From the NCBI GenBank assembly GCA_902630465.1, contig CACOVJ010000004.1, positions 17,407-81,406 on the forward strand: a DNA stretch of 64,000 nucleotides. Direction: 5' to 3'. The stretch is from an uncultured Alphaproteobacteria bacterium. Lineage in GTDB: Bacteria; Pseudomonadota; Alphaproteobacteria; HIMB59; GCA-002718135. The notes under the pieces were generated by a model, which worked only from the letters and a program-made list of their open reading frames with translations, was not told the DNA's origin and made no database searches. Below are positions 42,765-51,414 of this stretch, piece after piece (the stretch's first letter is position 1; every line of letters begins with the position of its first letter). Both the position numbers and the translations under genes were made by a program.

Positions 42765-44681
42765 ATGGAATACCAACTTTTAGATAAAATTAATTTTCCA
42801 TCCGATTTAAGAAGTTTAAAAAAAAGTGATCTGCAAAATTTATCAAATGAATTAAGAAATAAAACTATTAAAACAGTTTCAAAGACCGGAGGTCATCTTG
42901 GCGCTGGTTTGGGAGTAATAGAATTAACAGTCGCACTGCATTACGTTTTCAATACTCCTAGAGATAAACTAATCTGGGATGTAGGACATCAGGCTTATCC
43001 TCATAAAATTTTAACTGGAAGAAAAAAAAGAATAGAAACATTAAGGAAAAAGGATGGGCTTTATGGTTTTGTTAAAAGAACTGAGAGTGAATATGACCCT
43101 TTTGGCACAGCTCACAGCTCAACTTCAGTGTCTGCTGGACTAGGTATTAAAATTGCAAAAGATATTAATAATGATGATGCCAACGTTATTTGTGTATTAG
43201 GTGATGGAGCTCTCAGTGCCGGACTAGCATATGAGGGTCTAAATAATGCTGGTGCTTTAAAAAAGAGACTTATTGTTATTTTAAATGATAATAAAATGTC
43301 GATCGACAAACCAGTTGGAGCAATGAGTACATATTTAACTAAATTGCTATCATCTAAATCTTATTCAAATATTAGGAGCATAATAAAAAAATTTAGTAAG
43401 AATTTACCAGATAATTTATCAAAAACTTTATACCGTACTGAAGAATTTTCTAAAGGAATGTTGTCAGGTGGGACACTTTTTGAAGAGCTAGGTTTTTACT
43501 ATTTAGGACCGATAGATGGTCATAATATAAATGAATTAGTTAGTATATTAGAAAATATTAAAAATAATAAAATTGATAAACCTATATTTCTTCATTGTAT
43601 TACTAAAAAAGGCAAAGGTTATAAACCTGCAGAAAAATCAGATGACAAATTTCATGGGGTAAATGAATTTGATGTCAATACAGGTGAATCACTATTGAAA
43701 ACAAATAGTAAATCATATTCAAAAATCTTTGGAGAAACACTTACTAATCTTGCAGAAAGTGATGAAAAGATTGTAGCGATTACTGCTGCCATGATGTCTG
43801 GAACAGGTTTAAATATTTTTAAAGATAAATTTACTAAAAGGTTTTTTGATGTTGGAATTGCAGAACAACATGCAGTTACAATGGCAGCAGGATTAGCAAC
43901 AGAGAATTTTAAACCTTATGTTGCAATTTATTCTACATTTCTTCAAAGAGCTTATGACCAAATTATTCATGATGTAGCTATACAGAAATTACCAGTTAGA
44001 TTTGCGATAGATAGAGCTGGGCAAGTTGGCTCGGATGGGCCTACACACGCAGGTTCATTTGACATAACTTATTTAACAACCTTACCTAATTTTATTGTTA
44101 TGGCCCCAAGTAGTCAAAATGAGTTGATCAAAATGATTAAGGCATCAACTTTAATTGATGACTGTCCTTCTGCGTTTAGATATCCAAGAGGTACTGGGGT
44201 GTTGAATGATATAAATAGCGTACCTGAAATTGAAATAGGTAAGGGGTATATATTTAATAAAGGTAGTGATGTTGCTATATTAAATTTAGGCACAAGACTG
44301 GAAGCTTGCCTAGAAGCAAGTAATATATTGAATCAAAATAATATTTACCCAACAATTGCAGATGCGAGATTTGCAAAACCTTTGGATACAAAATTAATAG
44401 ATAATTTATTGGATAACCATAAATATTTGATTACGATTGAAGAAGGTGCAATTGGCGGTTTCGCATCACATGTTCTAAATTATATCCATAATATTAGAGT
44501 GAAAAGAAACTCAAATGTTGTAAAAAACATTTTTTTTCCTGATAAGTTTATTAATCATATGAAGCCAGAAGAGCAATATAAAGAAATTAAAATGGACAGC
44601 AAATCAATAGTAAATAAAATATTAAAATTATATGACAATAAAGTTATAGAAATAAAAAATTATAATTTACAAGAAAAATAA
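42765..44681 (+). CDS. dxs: 1-deoxy-D-xylulose-5-phosphate synthase
   Basis: The 638-aa thiamine-diphosphate enzyme has WDVGHQAYPHKILTGR, the GDGALSAG cofactor motif (about residues 146-153), and the transketolase-like pyrimidine domain with DVGIAEQHAVTMAAGLA and DRAGQVGSDGPTH. It condenses pyruvate and glyceraldehyde 3-phosphate, first step of the methylerythritol phosphate pathway. Followed after 9 nt by the SDR gene. Confidence 0.97.
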   Translation: MEYQLLDKINFPSDLRSLKKSDLQNLSNELRNKTIKTVSKTGGHLGAGLGVIELTVALHYVFNTPRDKLIWDVGHQAYPHKILTGRKKRIETLRKKDGLYGFVKRTESEYDPFGTAHSSTSVSAGLGIKIAKDINNDDANVICVLGDGALSAGLAYEGLNNAGALKKRLIVILNDNKMSIDKPVGAMSTYLTKLLSSKSYSNIRSIIKKFSKNLPDNLSKTLYRTEEFSKGMLSGGTLFEELGFYYLGPIDGHNINELVSILENIKNNKIDKPIFLHCITKKGKGYKPAEKSDDKFHGVNEFDVNTGESLLKTNSKSYSKIFGETLTNLAESDEKIVAITAAMMSGTGLNIFKDKFTKRFFDVGIAEQHAVTMAAGLATENFKPYVAIYSTFLQRAYDQIIHDVAIQKLPVRFAIDRAGQVGSDGPTHAGSFDITYLTTLPNFIVMAPSSQNELIKMIKASTLIDDCPSAFRYPRGTGVLNDINSVPEIEIGKGYIFNKGSDVAILNLGTRLEACLEASNILNQNNIYPTIADARFAKPLDTKLIDNLLDNHKYLITIEEGAIGGFASHVLNYIHNIRVKRNSNVVKNIFFPDKFINHMKPEEQYKEIKMDSKSIVNKILKLYDNKVIEIKNYNLQEK

Positions 44682-44690
44682 TAGAATTTT

Positions 44691-45389
44691 ATGAAAAAAG
44701 TTGCTGTTTTGATTGCTGCCGGAAGTGGAATGGGGGCTGATGCTGCTAAAACATTAGCAAAGGATGGATTTAAGGTTGCAATAATGTCTTCTTCTGGAAA
44801 AGGAGAAAAATTAGCAAAGAAACTTAAGGGTGTTGGGTACACTGGATCTAATTTAGATCCTAAAAAAATTGAGGAATTCATAAATATTGTTTTGAAAAAG
44901 TGGGGTAGAATTGATGTTCTTGTTAATAGTGCCGGTCATGGTCCAAAGGGAGAAATTTTAAAAATTACTGATGAAGAATGGTTTAGAGGTATGGAAACAT
45001 ATTATTTAAATGTTGTTAGAGCAGTGAGAATTGTTACACCAATTATGAAAAAGCAAAAAAATGGGATTATAATAAATATTTCAACTTATGCTGTTTTTGA
45101 ACCTGAAAAGAACTTTCCTACATCTGGAATAATGAGAGCAAGTTTGTCATCTTTTACCAAAATATATTCAGATGAATATGGTAAATTTAATATTAGAATT
45201 AATAATATTTTGCCAGGCTTTATTGATAGTTTAAAAACAAAATCAGAATTTGTTAAAAGAATTCCACTTAAGCGTGTTGGTAGAGTTAATGAGATATCAG
45301 CTATTATAAGATTTCTTTCATCCACTAATGGATCTTATATCACTGGTCAAAATATTAGAATCGATGGTGGCATTACTCGATCCGTATAA
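44691..45389 (+). CDS. SDR-fold protein with altered active site
   Basis: The 232-aa protein has the short-chain dehydrogenase fold: an N-terminal nucleotide loop, NSAGHGPKG (the NAG element), INIST, and the C-terminal RFLSSTNGSYITGQNIRIDGG. However, the catalytic YxxxK is missing: the aligned segment is TSGIMRASL, with Ser145 in place of Tyr and Arg149 in place of Lys. The Gly-rich loop is also shifted (IAAGSGMGA rather than TGxxxGxG). It may be a non-redox or regulatory member, or use other residues. It lies between dxs and panB on the same strand. Confidence 0.8.
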   Translation: MKKVAVLIAAGSGMGADAAKTLAKDGFKVAIMSSSGKGEKLAKKLKGVGYTGSNLDPKKIEEFINIVLKKWGRIDVLVNSAGHGPKGEILKITDEEWFRGMETYYLNVVRAVRIVTPIMKKQKNGIIINISTYAVFEPEKNFPTSGIMRASLSSFTKIYSDEYGKFNIRINNILPGFIDSLKTKSEFVKRIPLKRVGRVNEISAIIRFLSSTNGSYITGQNIRIDGGITRSV

Positions 45390-45395
45390 CTTCTT

Positions 45396-46187
45396 ATGAA
45401 AAGAAAAATTATTAGAATTTTAAGCAAAAAGTTTAGCAAACCTCTAACTTGTTTGACATCGTATTCACCGACGATTTCAAAAATTTTAGATGGTAATGTA
45501 GACATAATACTTGTTGGAGACTCACTTGGAACCACCTTATATGGTATGAAAAACTTAAAAGGAGTTACAATAGAGATGATGAAAAAACATGGGCTAGCGG
45601 TAACGAATAATGTTCAAAAAAGTATTACTGCGATAGATATGCCATATAAATCTTACACTAATAAAAGACAGGCGCTAAAAAATGCAAAAGATATAATAAA
45701 ATATACTAAAGCAAAATTACTAAAACTAGAAATTAATAAAAAAAATATGTCAATAATTAAATATTTATCTGAAAAAAATTTTAATATTATTGCACATATT
45801 GGAGTGACTCCACAAAGTTATAATGATTTTAAAAAAATTAAAGCTGTAGGTAGAACAAATATTCAAAGAGAGAATTTAATAAGATTGGCAATTAATGCAG
45901 AAAAAGCTGGTGCCATAGGAGTGCTTTTAGAATGTATTACTCAAGAGACAGCTAAAAAAATTACATCTTCAATTTCAATTCCAACTATAGGTATTGGCTC
46001 ATCAAAATATTGTGATGGACAAATATTAGTTTTTGATGACCTTATTAATATTAATAAAATGGAAAAAACTCCAAGGTTTGTTAAACATTATTTACAGTTT
46101 GCAAATCTTGCAAAAAAAGCTGTTCAAAAATACTCAAGAGATGTCAAAAAAGGTAAATATCCAAATAAGAGATATAGTTATAAATAA
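45396..46187 (+). CDS. panB: 3-methyl-2-oxobutanoate hydroxymethyltransferase
   Basis: The 263-aa barrel enzyme has LTSYSPTISKIL, ILVGDSLGTTLYGM (metal-binding Asp), HIGVTPQ, and IGIGSSKYCDGQILVFDDL. It makes ketopantoate for pantothenate and CoA synthesis. The later family motif usually reads IGIGAGxxxDGQ; here Ser-Ser-Lys replaces Ala-Gly. panC is not adjacent. It overlaps the 3' end of the convergent carbonic anhydrase gene by 10 nt. Confidence 0.93.
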   Translation: MKRKIIRILSKKFSKPLTCLTSYSPTISKILDGNVDIILVGDSLGTTLYGMKNLKGVTIEMMKKHGLAVTNNVQKSITAIDMPYKSYTNKRQALKNAKDIIKYTKAKLLKLEINKKNMSIIKYLSEKNFNIIAHIGVTPQSYNDFKKIKAVGRTNIQRENLIRLAINAEKAGAIGVLLECITQETAKKITSSISIPTIGIGSSKYCDGQILVFDDLININKMEKTPRFVKHYLQFANLAKKAVQKYSRDVKKGKYPNKRYSYK

Positions 46188-46813
46188 GAAAAGTTCTCAA
46201 ATATTTTTTTCTCTCTATTTAGGATCATAATCTTACCCGACTTTATTTCAAACCATAAACCATAAATATTTAATTGTTTCTTTGAATTTAATTTATTTAC
46301 AATAGGGATTTTTTCTAAATTTGATATTGAATTTATTATATTCATTTTTTCGAGAGAGTTTAATTGTTCTTTGCCACTTTTATTTCTATCTATCAATTTA
46401 TATGCGGGTTTAATATTTTTTATCCAATTATCTAAAGATTGATTTTTATATTCTTCTTTATTAGAAAATAAATTAAGCGCATGATTTATTCCTCCACAAT
46501 TTGAATGACCTAAAATAATAATGTTTCTAATTTTTAAAGATCCGAGCCCATATTCTAATGCTGCTAAAGTTTCATTACCTTTACTTGAGTTTTTATATTT
46601 AGGTATAATGTTTGCGATATTTCTATGTATAAAAAAATCCCCTTCATCAGCTTTAAAAATTTTATCAGCATGAACTCTAGAGTCACAGCAAGATATAACT
46701 AATGCTTTAGGATTTTGGCCGCGAGACAATTTCTTAAATAAATTTTTTTTTCTAGCAAAGGTATTGTCTATCCAGTCTTTATATCCATTTAGTAAAAAAT
46801 CTGGTAAAGGCAT
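46178..46813 (-). CDS. Beta-class carbonic anhydrase
   Basis: The 211-aa protein has the zinc ligands and catalytic dyad in SCCDSRVHADKIF (C42, D44, R46) and LGHSNCGGI (H103, C106). It interconverts CO2 and bicarbonate. It resembles the CynT/Can type; length is normal. Single gene between convergent panB and divergent dusA. Confidence 0.95.
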   Translation of the reverse strand: MPLPDFLLNGYKDWIDNTFARKKNLFKKLSRGQNPKALVISCCDSRVHADKIFKADEGDFFIHRNIANIIPKYKNSSKGNETLAALEYGLGSLKIRNIIILGHSNCGGINHALNLFSNKEEYKNQSLDNWIKNIKPAYKLIDRNKSGKEQLNSLEKMNIINSISNLEKIPIVNKLNSKKQLNIYGLWFEIKSGKIMILNREKKIFENFSYL

Positions 46814-46854
46814 TATTTATTTTATGTATATTAGATTATTTTAAAAAAAATTAA

Positions 46855-47838
46855 ATGAAAGAAAATTATGATAGACGTTTTTGTGTAGCTCCAATGATGG
46901 GCTATACAACACCATATGCAAGAAAATTGTATAGAATCTTATCAAAAAAATCATTTCTATTTACCGAAATGATAGCATGTAAGTCACTTATCTATTCTAA
47001 AAAAAAAGATTTAATTATTGAAAATGATAATCATAATCCCGTAGCTCTTCAAGTAGGTGGATCTGATATTGAAGATCTTAAAAAATGCTCGCAAATAGCC
47101 AGGGATTATAATTATGATGAAATAAATTTAAATGTAGGTTGTCCTAGTAAAGCAGTTCAAAAAGGAAGTTTTGGAGCATGTCTTATGAAAGATAAGGTTC
47201 TTGTTAGAAACTGTTTAGAGTCTATGCAAAGTTCTAATATTATTACAACTATGAAATGCAGAATTGGTCTTGGGCAAAAATTAAACTATGATTTTTTTGA
47301 AGAATTTATTGATGAAATTAGTAAAATAGAAATAAAAATTATTTATATACATGCTAGAAATGCAATTTTAAATGGTTTTAGTCCTAGCCAAAATAGGTCA
47401 GTGCCAAAACTAGATTATAGTTTTGTTAAAAGAATAAGATCAAAATATCCTCAAATAAATTTTGTTCTTAACGGAGGGATAGATAGTTTAGAAATGGCAT
47501 ACAAATTAATTAATGAGTTTGATGGAGTAATGTTGGGTAGACTTATACAAAATAATCCTTTTATTTTAAAAAAAGTTGATAGATTATTTTATGACACTGA
47601 TTACGATATAAGTGTTAATGAAGAAATTATTTCAAAGTATTTTGATTATATAAATAAAAAAATAAACAAAGATTCTATTTATCGTTTAATGAGTCCATTA
47701 TTGCAGATTTTTTTTGGTATACCTAATAGTAAAAATTTTAAATTAAAAATCCATGAGCATATGCAATCTGGTAGAGTTAAAGTTATACGAGATCTATTAT
47801 TAAGTTTTGTTGAGAAAAATAAATTACTTTTGAATTAA
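46855..47838 (+). CDS. dusA: tRNA-dihydrouridine synthase A
   Basis: The 327-aa FMN enzyme has RFCVAPMMGYTTPYARKLYR at the N-terminus and the catalytic cysteine C96 in NLNVGCPSKAVQKGSFGACLM; the MRIGL-like segment is KCRIGLG. DusA reduces uridines 20 and 20a in the D-loop. It ends convergently with the PagL-like gene, overlapping by 4 nt. Confidence 0.95.
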   Translation: MKENYDRRFCVAPMMGYTTPYARKLYRILSKKSFLFTEMIACKSLIYSKKKDLIIENDNHNPVALQVGGSDIEDLKKCSQIARDYNYDEINLNVGCPSKAVQKGSFGACLMKDKVLVRNCLESMQSSNIITTMKCRIGLGQKLNYDFFEEFIDEISKIEIKIIYIHARNAILNGFSPSQNRSVPKLDYSFVKRIRSKYPQINFVLNGGIDSLEMAYKLINEFDGVMLGRLIQNNPFILKKVDRLFYDTDYDISVNEEIISKYFDYINKKINKDSIYRLMSPLLQIFFGIPNSKNFKLKIHEHMQSGRVKVIRDLLLSFVEKNKLLLN

Positions 47839-48365
47839 TATGGAACTTGATAGCTTAAGCTAAGAATTTCTACACCTGGGTTTTTATTACTAAGGTTGGC
47901 ATTAGAAATATGGCCATATGAAATTCCTATTCTGTTATTATTTTTAAGTTTATAGCTAAATTCTAACGTTGTTCTAAATTGAATATTATTGCCAAGGTTT
48001 TTTCCTGATCCATTTTCATAATATCCTAAACCAAAACTTGGTGTAAAAATAAAATTGTTTGTTTTACCTGTAGTAAGTTGTCCGAGATTATCTTCGAGAT
48101 ATATACCTGAAACAATATATGAAGCTGAGTCTCCAGTGTATTCAAAACCTAAAAATGGTTTAAGAAAAAAGAAATTATCCTCTTCTGGCCCAATATCAAA
48201 TATTGCGTTATTAAATCGTCTTTCGTATCTAATATCAGCAGTTTGGTCATCCTCAGAACCATCGAACTTAATATCATAAATACCAAACCCATATACGTTG
48301 AGACCACTTCCTTTAGATGTTGTTGATAGAAAAAGTAAAAGTATAAGCGTTAATAGTATTCTCAT
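47835..48365 (-). CDS. PagL-like lipid A 3-O-deacylase (acyloxyacyl hydrolase)
   Basis: The 176-aa protein has a signal peptide (MRILLTLILLLFLSTTSKG) and alternating beta strands ending in an aromatic residue, consistent with an eight-stranded outer-membrane barrel. The PagL catalytic motif is intact: His152 and Ser154 in GHISNAN and Glu166 in NPGVE, with the 2- and 14-residue spacings of the family. PagL removes the 3-O acyl chain of lipid A. The function is inferred from the motif. Confidence 0.85.
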   Translation of the reverse strand: MRILLTLILLLFLSTTSKGSGLNVYGFGIYDIKFDGSEDDQTADIRYERRFNNAIFDIGPEEDNFFFLKPFLGFEYTGDSASYIVSGIYLEDNLGQLTTGKTNNFIFTPSFGLGYYENGSGKNLGNNIQFRTTLEFSYKLKNNNRIGISYGHISNANLSNKNPGVEILSLSYQVPY

Positions 48366-48395
48366 ATTTTTATAATATGTGAATATTGATAACTA

Positions 48396-49259
48396 TCAAA
48401 TAAAAAATTCTTTATCTTGTTGAGAAATATCCAATATTGCTTTTTTAAGTTTTTCTAAAGCTTTTGTTTCTATTTGTCTTACACGCTCTTTACTTATTTT
48501 TAGCATTTGACCTAATTCGTCCAAAGTTATGCTTTTTTCTTTAAATTTTCTTAAATTGATAATTGTTTTTTCTCTATCATTTAAAGTGTCTAGAGCTGCA
48601 TAAATAAAATCTTTTTTTACTTTTTTGTCATTAAAATCTTCATACACTTCTTCTGGATTTTGTCTTTCGTCGGCGAGAAGTGACATTAAATCGTTTTCAC
48701 TTTCATTGTCTACTTTTTGGTTCAGGTGCAAGTCACCGCCAGTTAGCCTTGACTCCATGTTCTGAACTTCCATAGATTTAACATTAAGCATGCTAGAAAC
48801 TTTATCAATTTCGTTTTGTCCCATAAATTCTCTTGAGACATCATTTATTTGTTGTTTGATTTTTTTAAGGTTAAAAAATAGTGCTTTTTGTGAGGCAGTA
48901 GAACCTGTTCTAACAACTGACCAATTTTTTAGTATGTAATCTTGGATTGATGCTCTTATCCACCACGAGGCATATGTAGACAGTCTAAAATCCTTTGAGG
49001 TATCGAATTTTTCTAAAGCATGCATGATACCAAGCACACCTTCATGTATTAAATCATCAATTGCTAATCCGTAACTAGAGTACTTTCTAGCATATGAAAC
49101 CGCTAATCTAAGGTAGGAGTTGAGAATTTTTTGAAGAGATTTAGGATTTTTATTATCTCTCCAGTCATTTATTAGCTTAAATTCTTCATCTTTTTCAAGA
49201 ATTGCTGCTTTTTTTGAAAATTCAATAAGATTGTTTGAAAAAAAGTTTCCTATATTCAT
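48396..49259 (-). CDS. rpoH: RNA polymerase sigma-32 factor
   Basis: The 287-aa protein belongs to the sigma70 family, RpoH type: region 2 contains DLIHEGVLGIMHALEKFD and STYASWWIRASIQDYILKNWSVVR, the RpoH box region QKALFFNLKKIK follows, and region 4 ends with LGQMLKISKERVRQIETKALEKLKKAI. It directs heat-shock transcription. It is last in a minus-strand row with carD and fdxA. Confidence 0.95.
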   Translation of the reverse strand: MNIGNFFSNNLIEFSKKAAILEKDEEFKLINDWRDNKNPKSLQKILNSYLRLAVSYARKYSSYGLAIDDLIHEGVLGIMHALEKFDTSKDFRLSTYASWWIRASIQDYILKNWSVVRTGSTASQKALFFNLKKIKQQINDVSREFMGQNEIDKVSSMLNVKSMEVQNMESRLTGGDLHLNQKVDNESENDLMSLLADERQNPEEVYEDFNDKKVKKDFIYAALDTLNDREKTIINLRKFKEKSITLDELGQMLKISKERVRQIETKALEKLKKAILDISQQDKEFFI

Positions 49260-49291
49260 ATACAGTTATACGTTGAGAAAATAGTTTTGGA

Positions 49292-50104
49292 TTAATTAGA
49301 TTCAAATAATTCTATAATTTCTCCGTTTTCTGAGAAAATTCCTGCATATATTAGTTTATTTGACAGAGGTTGCTTGAATAAAGTACAGATCATTTTATTT
49401 TTAGAATTTTCAAGCTCATTGTTGTGGTTAGATTGGTATCCCCTTACAATTCTATTAAATGTGTTGTACGGTTTAGATATTTTAGAAAAATTTTGGAAAC
49501 CCCACCAGAAACAATCATTTTGTGCTGATAATGGTCTTGTTACATCGACACCTCTGTTAACAAATAGGATTTTTTTAGATGATGAATACGCTGCATGTTT
49601 TAAGTTAAGAAAATACTCTTTGTGACCTGGGTTGCTTAAAATACATTGATTTAATTTTGCTGTCCATTTTGTTATTGCTAATGTTCCAGATGTAGCAACC
49701 TTAAGAACTTCTTGATTATCAAAACCATATGAGTTTAATGTATTGTTTACTCCATGTTCAAACATCCAATTAATTATTTCTATTGGATTGGGAGCAATTT
49801 GTAATTGAAGAACTTTATTAAACATTTCTTCTTGTGCTCCTCTTAAAAAAATTATTGACTCTGGCTTTAGTTTATATTTTGACATCAATTCAAAACGTAA
49901 ATTAATTATACTTGATAGAGTCTCTTTGGAATGATTACCTAAACCTATCACATTTCCTAAAAAAATTAATTTATCTCCATCTTTAAAATTATCGATTACA
50001 TAGTTTTTTATTGAATTAAAAGACTGTAGATTAGAATGAATTGATCCGATTGCCCATATTCTTGAGGCTTCGTTCAGTTGGACAAAATTGCTCTCTTTAT
50101 TCAA
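49292..50104 (-). CDS. Degenerate calcineurin-like metallophosphoesterase (putative pseudoenzyme)
   Basis: The 270-aa protein follows the order of PPP/ApaH-type phosphatase motifs but lacks the metal ligands. Motif I GDxHG reads GSIHS (Asp to Ser21), motif II GDxxDRG reads GNVIGLG (Asp to Asn51, Asp to Gly54, Arg to Leu55), and motif III GNHE reads GAQEE (residues 89-93). The hydrophobic framework is preserved and the frame is intact, so it is likely a folded, non-catalytic protein. The start is TTG at 50104: upstream codons reach a stop without an ATG. It sits between carD and rpoH. Confidence 0.75.
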   Translation of the reverse strand: MNKESNFVQLNEASRIWAIGSIHSNLQSFNSIKNYVIDNFKDGDKLIFLGNVIGLGNHSKETLSSIINLRFELMSKYKLKPESIIFLRGAQEEMFNKVLQLQIAPNPIEIINWMFEHGVNNTLNSYGFDNQEVLKVATSGTLAITKWTAKLNQCILSNPGHKEYFLNLKHAAYSSSKKILFVNRGVDVTRPLSAQNDCFWWGFQNFSKISKPYNTFNRIVRGYQSNHNNELENSKNKMICTLFKQPLSNKLIYAGIFSENGEIIELFESN

Positions 50105-50111
50105 AATTTTA

Positions 50112-50612
50112 TTACTTTTTATTTAGTACTTGTTCAATTTTTTCTGTAGACTGAAAATAATCAGTTTTTTCAACAGCCGCGACTTCTCTTGCTAATCTTT
50201 CAATTGCAACTTGAAACATTTGCCTTTCACTATAAGATTGTTCTGCTTGACTATTTTTTCTAAATAAATCTCTAACTACTTCAGCAATTTTTATGGGCTC
50301 TCCAGAAAAAATCTTAGACTCATATTCTTGTGCTCTTCTGCTCCACATAATCCTTCGAATTTTTGGTTTTAATTTTAATGTATCAAATACTTCTTCAATT
50401 ACTTTTTTTGATGAAATTTTTCTTAAGCCGACTTCATTTTGTTTCTCCAGTGGTACTCTAATGATTAATTTTGATTGCTCCATTTTCACAACATAAAATT
50501 TGGTTTTAATACTTGAAATTTCCATATTCTCTATTTTTACTATTTCTCCTACACCGTGCTTGGGGTAGACAACTATATCTCTTATTTTAAATTCACTATT
50601 TTTTTTACTCAT
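50112..50612 (-). CDS. carD: CarD family transcriptional regulator
   Basis: The 166-aa protein starts with a Tudor-like RNA polymerase interaction domain (FKIRDIVVYPKHGVGEIVKIE) and has the C-terminal helical DNA-binding domain (RRAQEYESKIFSGEPIKIAEVVRDLF). CarD binds the RNA polymerase beta subunit and stabilises open promoters, notably at rRNA genes. It begins 1 nt after the fdxA stop, the usual alphaproteobacterial arrangement. Confidence 0.95.
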   Translation of the reverse strand: MSKKNSEFKIRDIVVYPKHGVGEIVKIENMEISSIKTKFYVVKMEQSKLIIRVPLEKQNEVGLRKISSKKVIEEVFDTLKLKPKIRRIMWSRRAQEYESKIFSGEPIKIAEVVRDLFRKNSQAEQSYSERQMFQVAIERLAREVAAVEKTDYFQSTEKIEQVLNKK

Positions 50613-50945
50613 TTAATCACCTGGCTTTTCACTAAAAAATTTTTCAAATTTATCTTGAACATTTTGCCATTTCTCGGCATCTTCTGGTGGTTCTTTTTTT
50701 TCATTTATATTTGGCCAAATTTCAGAAAATTTCCTATTTATTTCAGCCCATTTCTCCATTCCATCTTCTGTATCTGAAAAAATTGCTTCTGCAGGACATT
50801 CAGGCTCACAAACTCCACAATCTATACATTCATCAGGATGAATAACTAACATATTTTCTCCTTCATAAAAACAGTCAACTGGACAAACTTCTACACAATC
50901 CATATGTTTGCACTTAATACATTTTTCATCAACTACATACGTCAT
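50613..50945 (-). CDS. fdxA: Seven-iron ferredoxin
   Basis: The 110-aa protein has two cysteine sets, [18 protein letters not shown] and [12 protein letters not shown], the pattern of 3Fe-4S/4Fe-4S ferredoxins of the Azotobacter FdI type, with the C-terminal extension typical of FdxA ([15 protein letters not shown]). Physiological partner unknown. Its ATG overlaps the stop of the TerB-like gene (ATGA). Confidence 0.95.
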   Translation of the reverse strand: MTYVVDEKCIKCKHMDCVEVCPVDCFYEGENMLVIHPDECIDCGVCEPECPAEAIFSDTEDGMEKWAEINRKFSEIWPNINEKKEPPEDAEKWQNVQDKFEKFFSEKPGD

Positions 50946-51394
50946 AAACTGTTGGAAATTCTATTTAGGGCTCTTTTTCTAGCATTTCCAGAATTTACAT
51001 CTGAAATATATAATAATCCAGAAAGTCTCCTAATTAAGCTGGACTCATATTCATGAACATTACCATCTGAAAGTACTATCTCCCAAAGTGTCTCAATTAA
51101 TAATATTTTTTTTTGATCTGAATAAGACTTATTTATTTTGGATGTGTAAAAGAACAAGGATTTAGAATTATTTTTGTCTTTTATAGCTTTGTTTAATATT
51201 TTGGTAACTTCACTTGGTTGTTCCTTAAAAATTTCAACTAGACATGAATAAATTTTTTCTGTTTCTTCTTTATCTATTACTCCATCTGAATTTGCTGCCT
51301 CAATCATTAGGCCACACAACAATTCTAGATCATTATTAGAGATATTCTCAGCTATCTGATTTTTTTCAAAAAAATTTTTTAATATATTTAACAA
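50942..51394 (-). CDS. TerB-like protein
   Basis: The 150-aa helical protein has [25 protein letters not shown] near the N-terminus and [28 protein letters not shown], two Asp-rich helix-turn elements typical of the TerB/DjlA N-terminal family, which can bind divalent metal. Its role is unknown. In many alphaproteobacteria an S4 RNA-binding gene occupies this place between the helicase and fdxA. Start is TTG; no ATG or GTG exists in frame upstream. Confidence 0.78.
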   Translation of the reverse strand: MLNILKNFFEKNQIAENISNNDLELLCGLMIEAANSDGVIDKEETEKIYSCLVEIFKEQPSEVTKILNKAIKDKNNSKSLFFYTSKINKSYSDQKKILLIETLWEIVLSDGNVHEYESSLIRRLSGLLYISDVNSGNARKRALNRISNSL

Positions 51395-51414
51395 TTTATT
51401 AATCCAACATTTTA

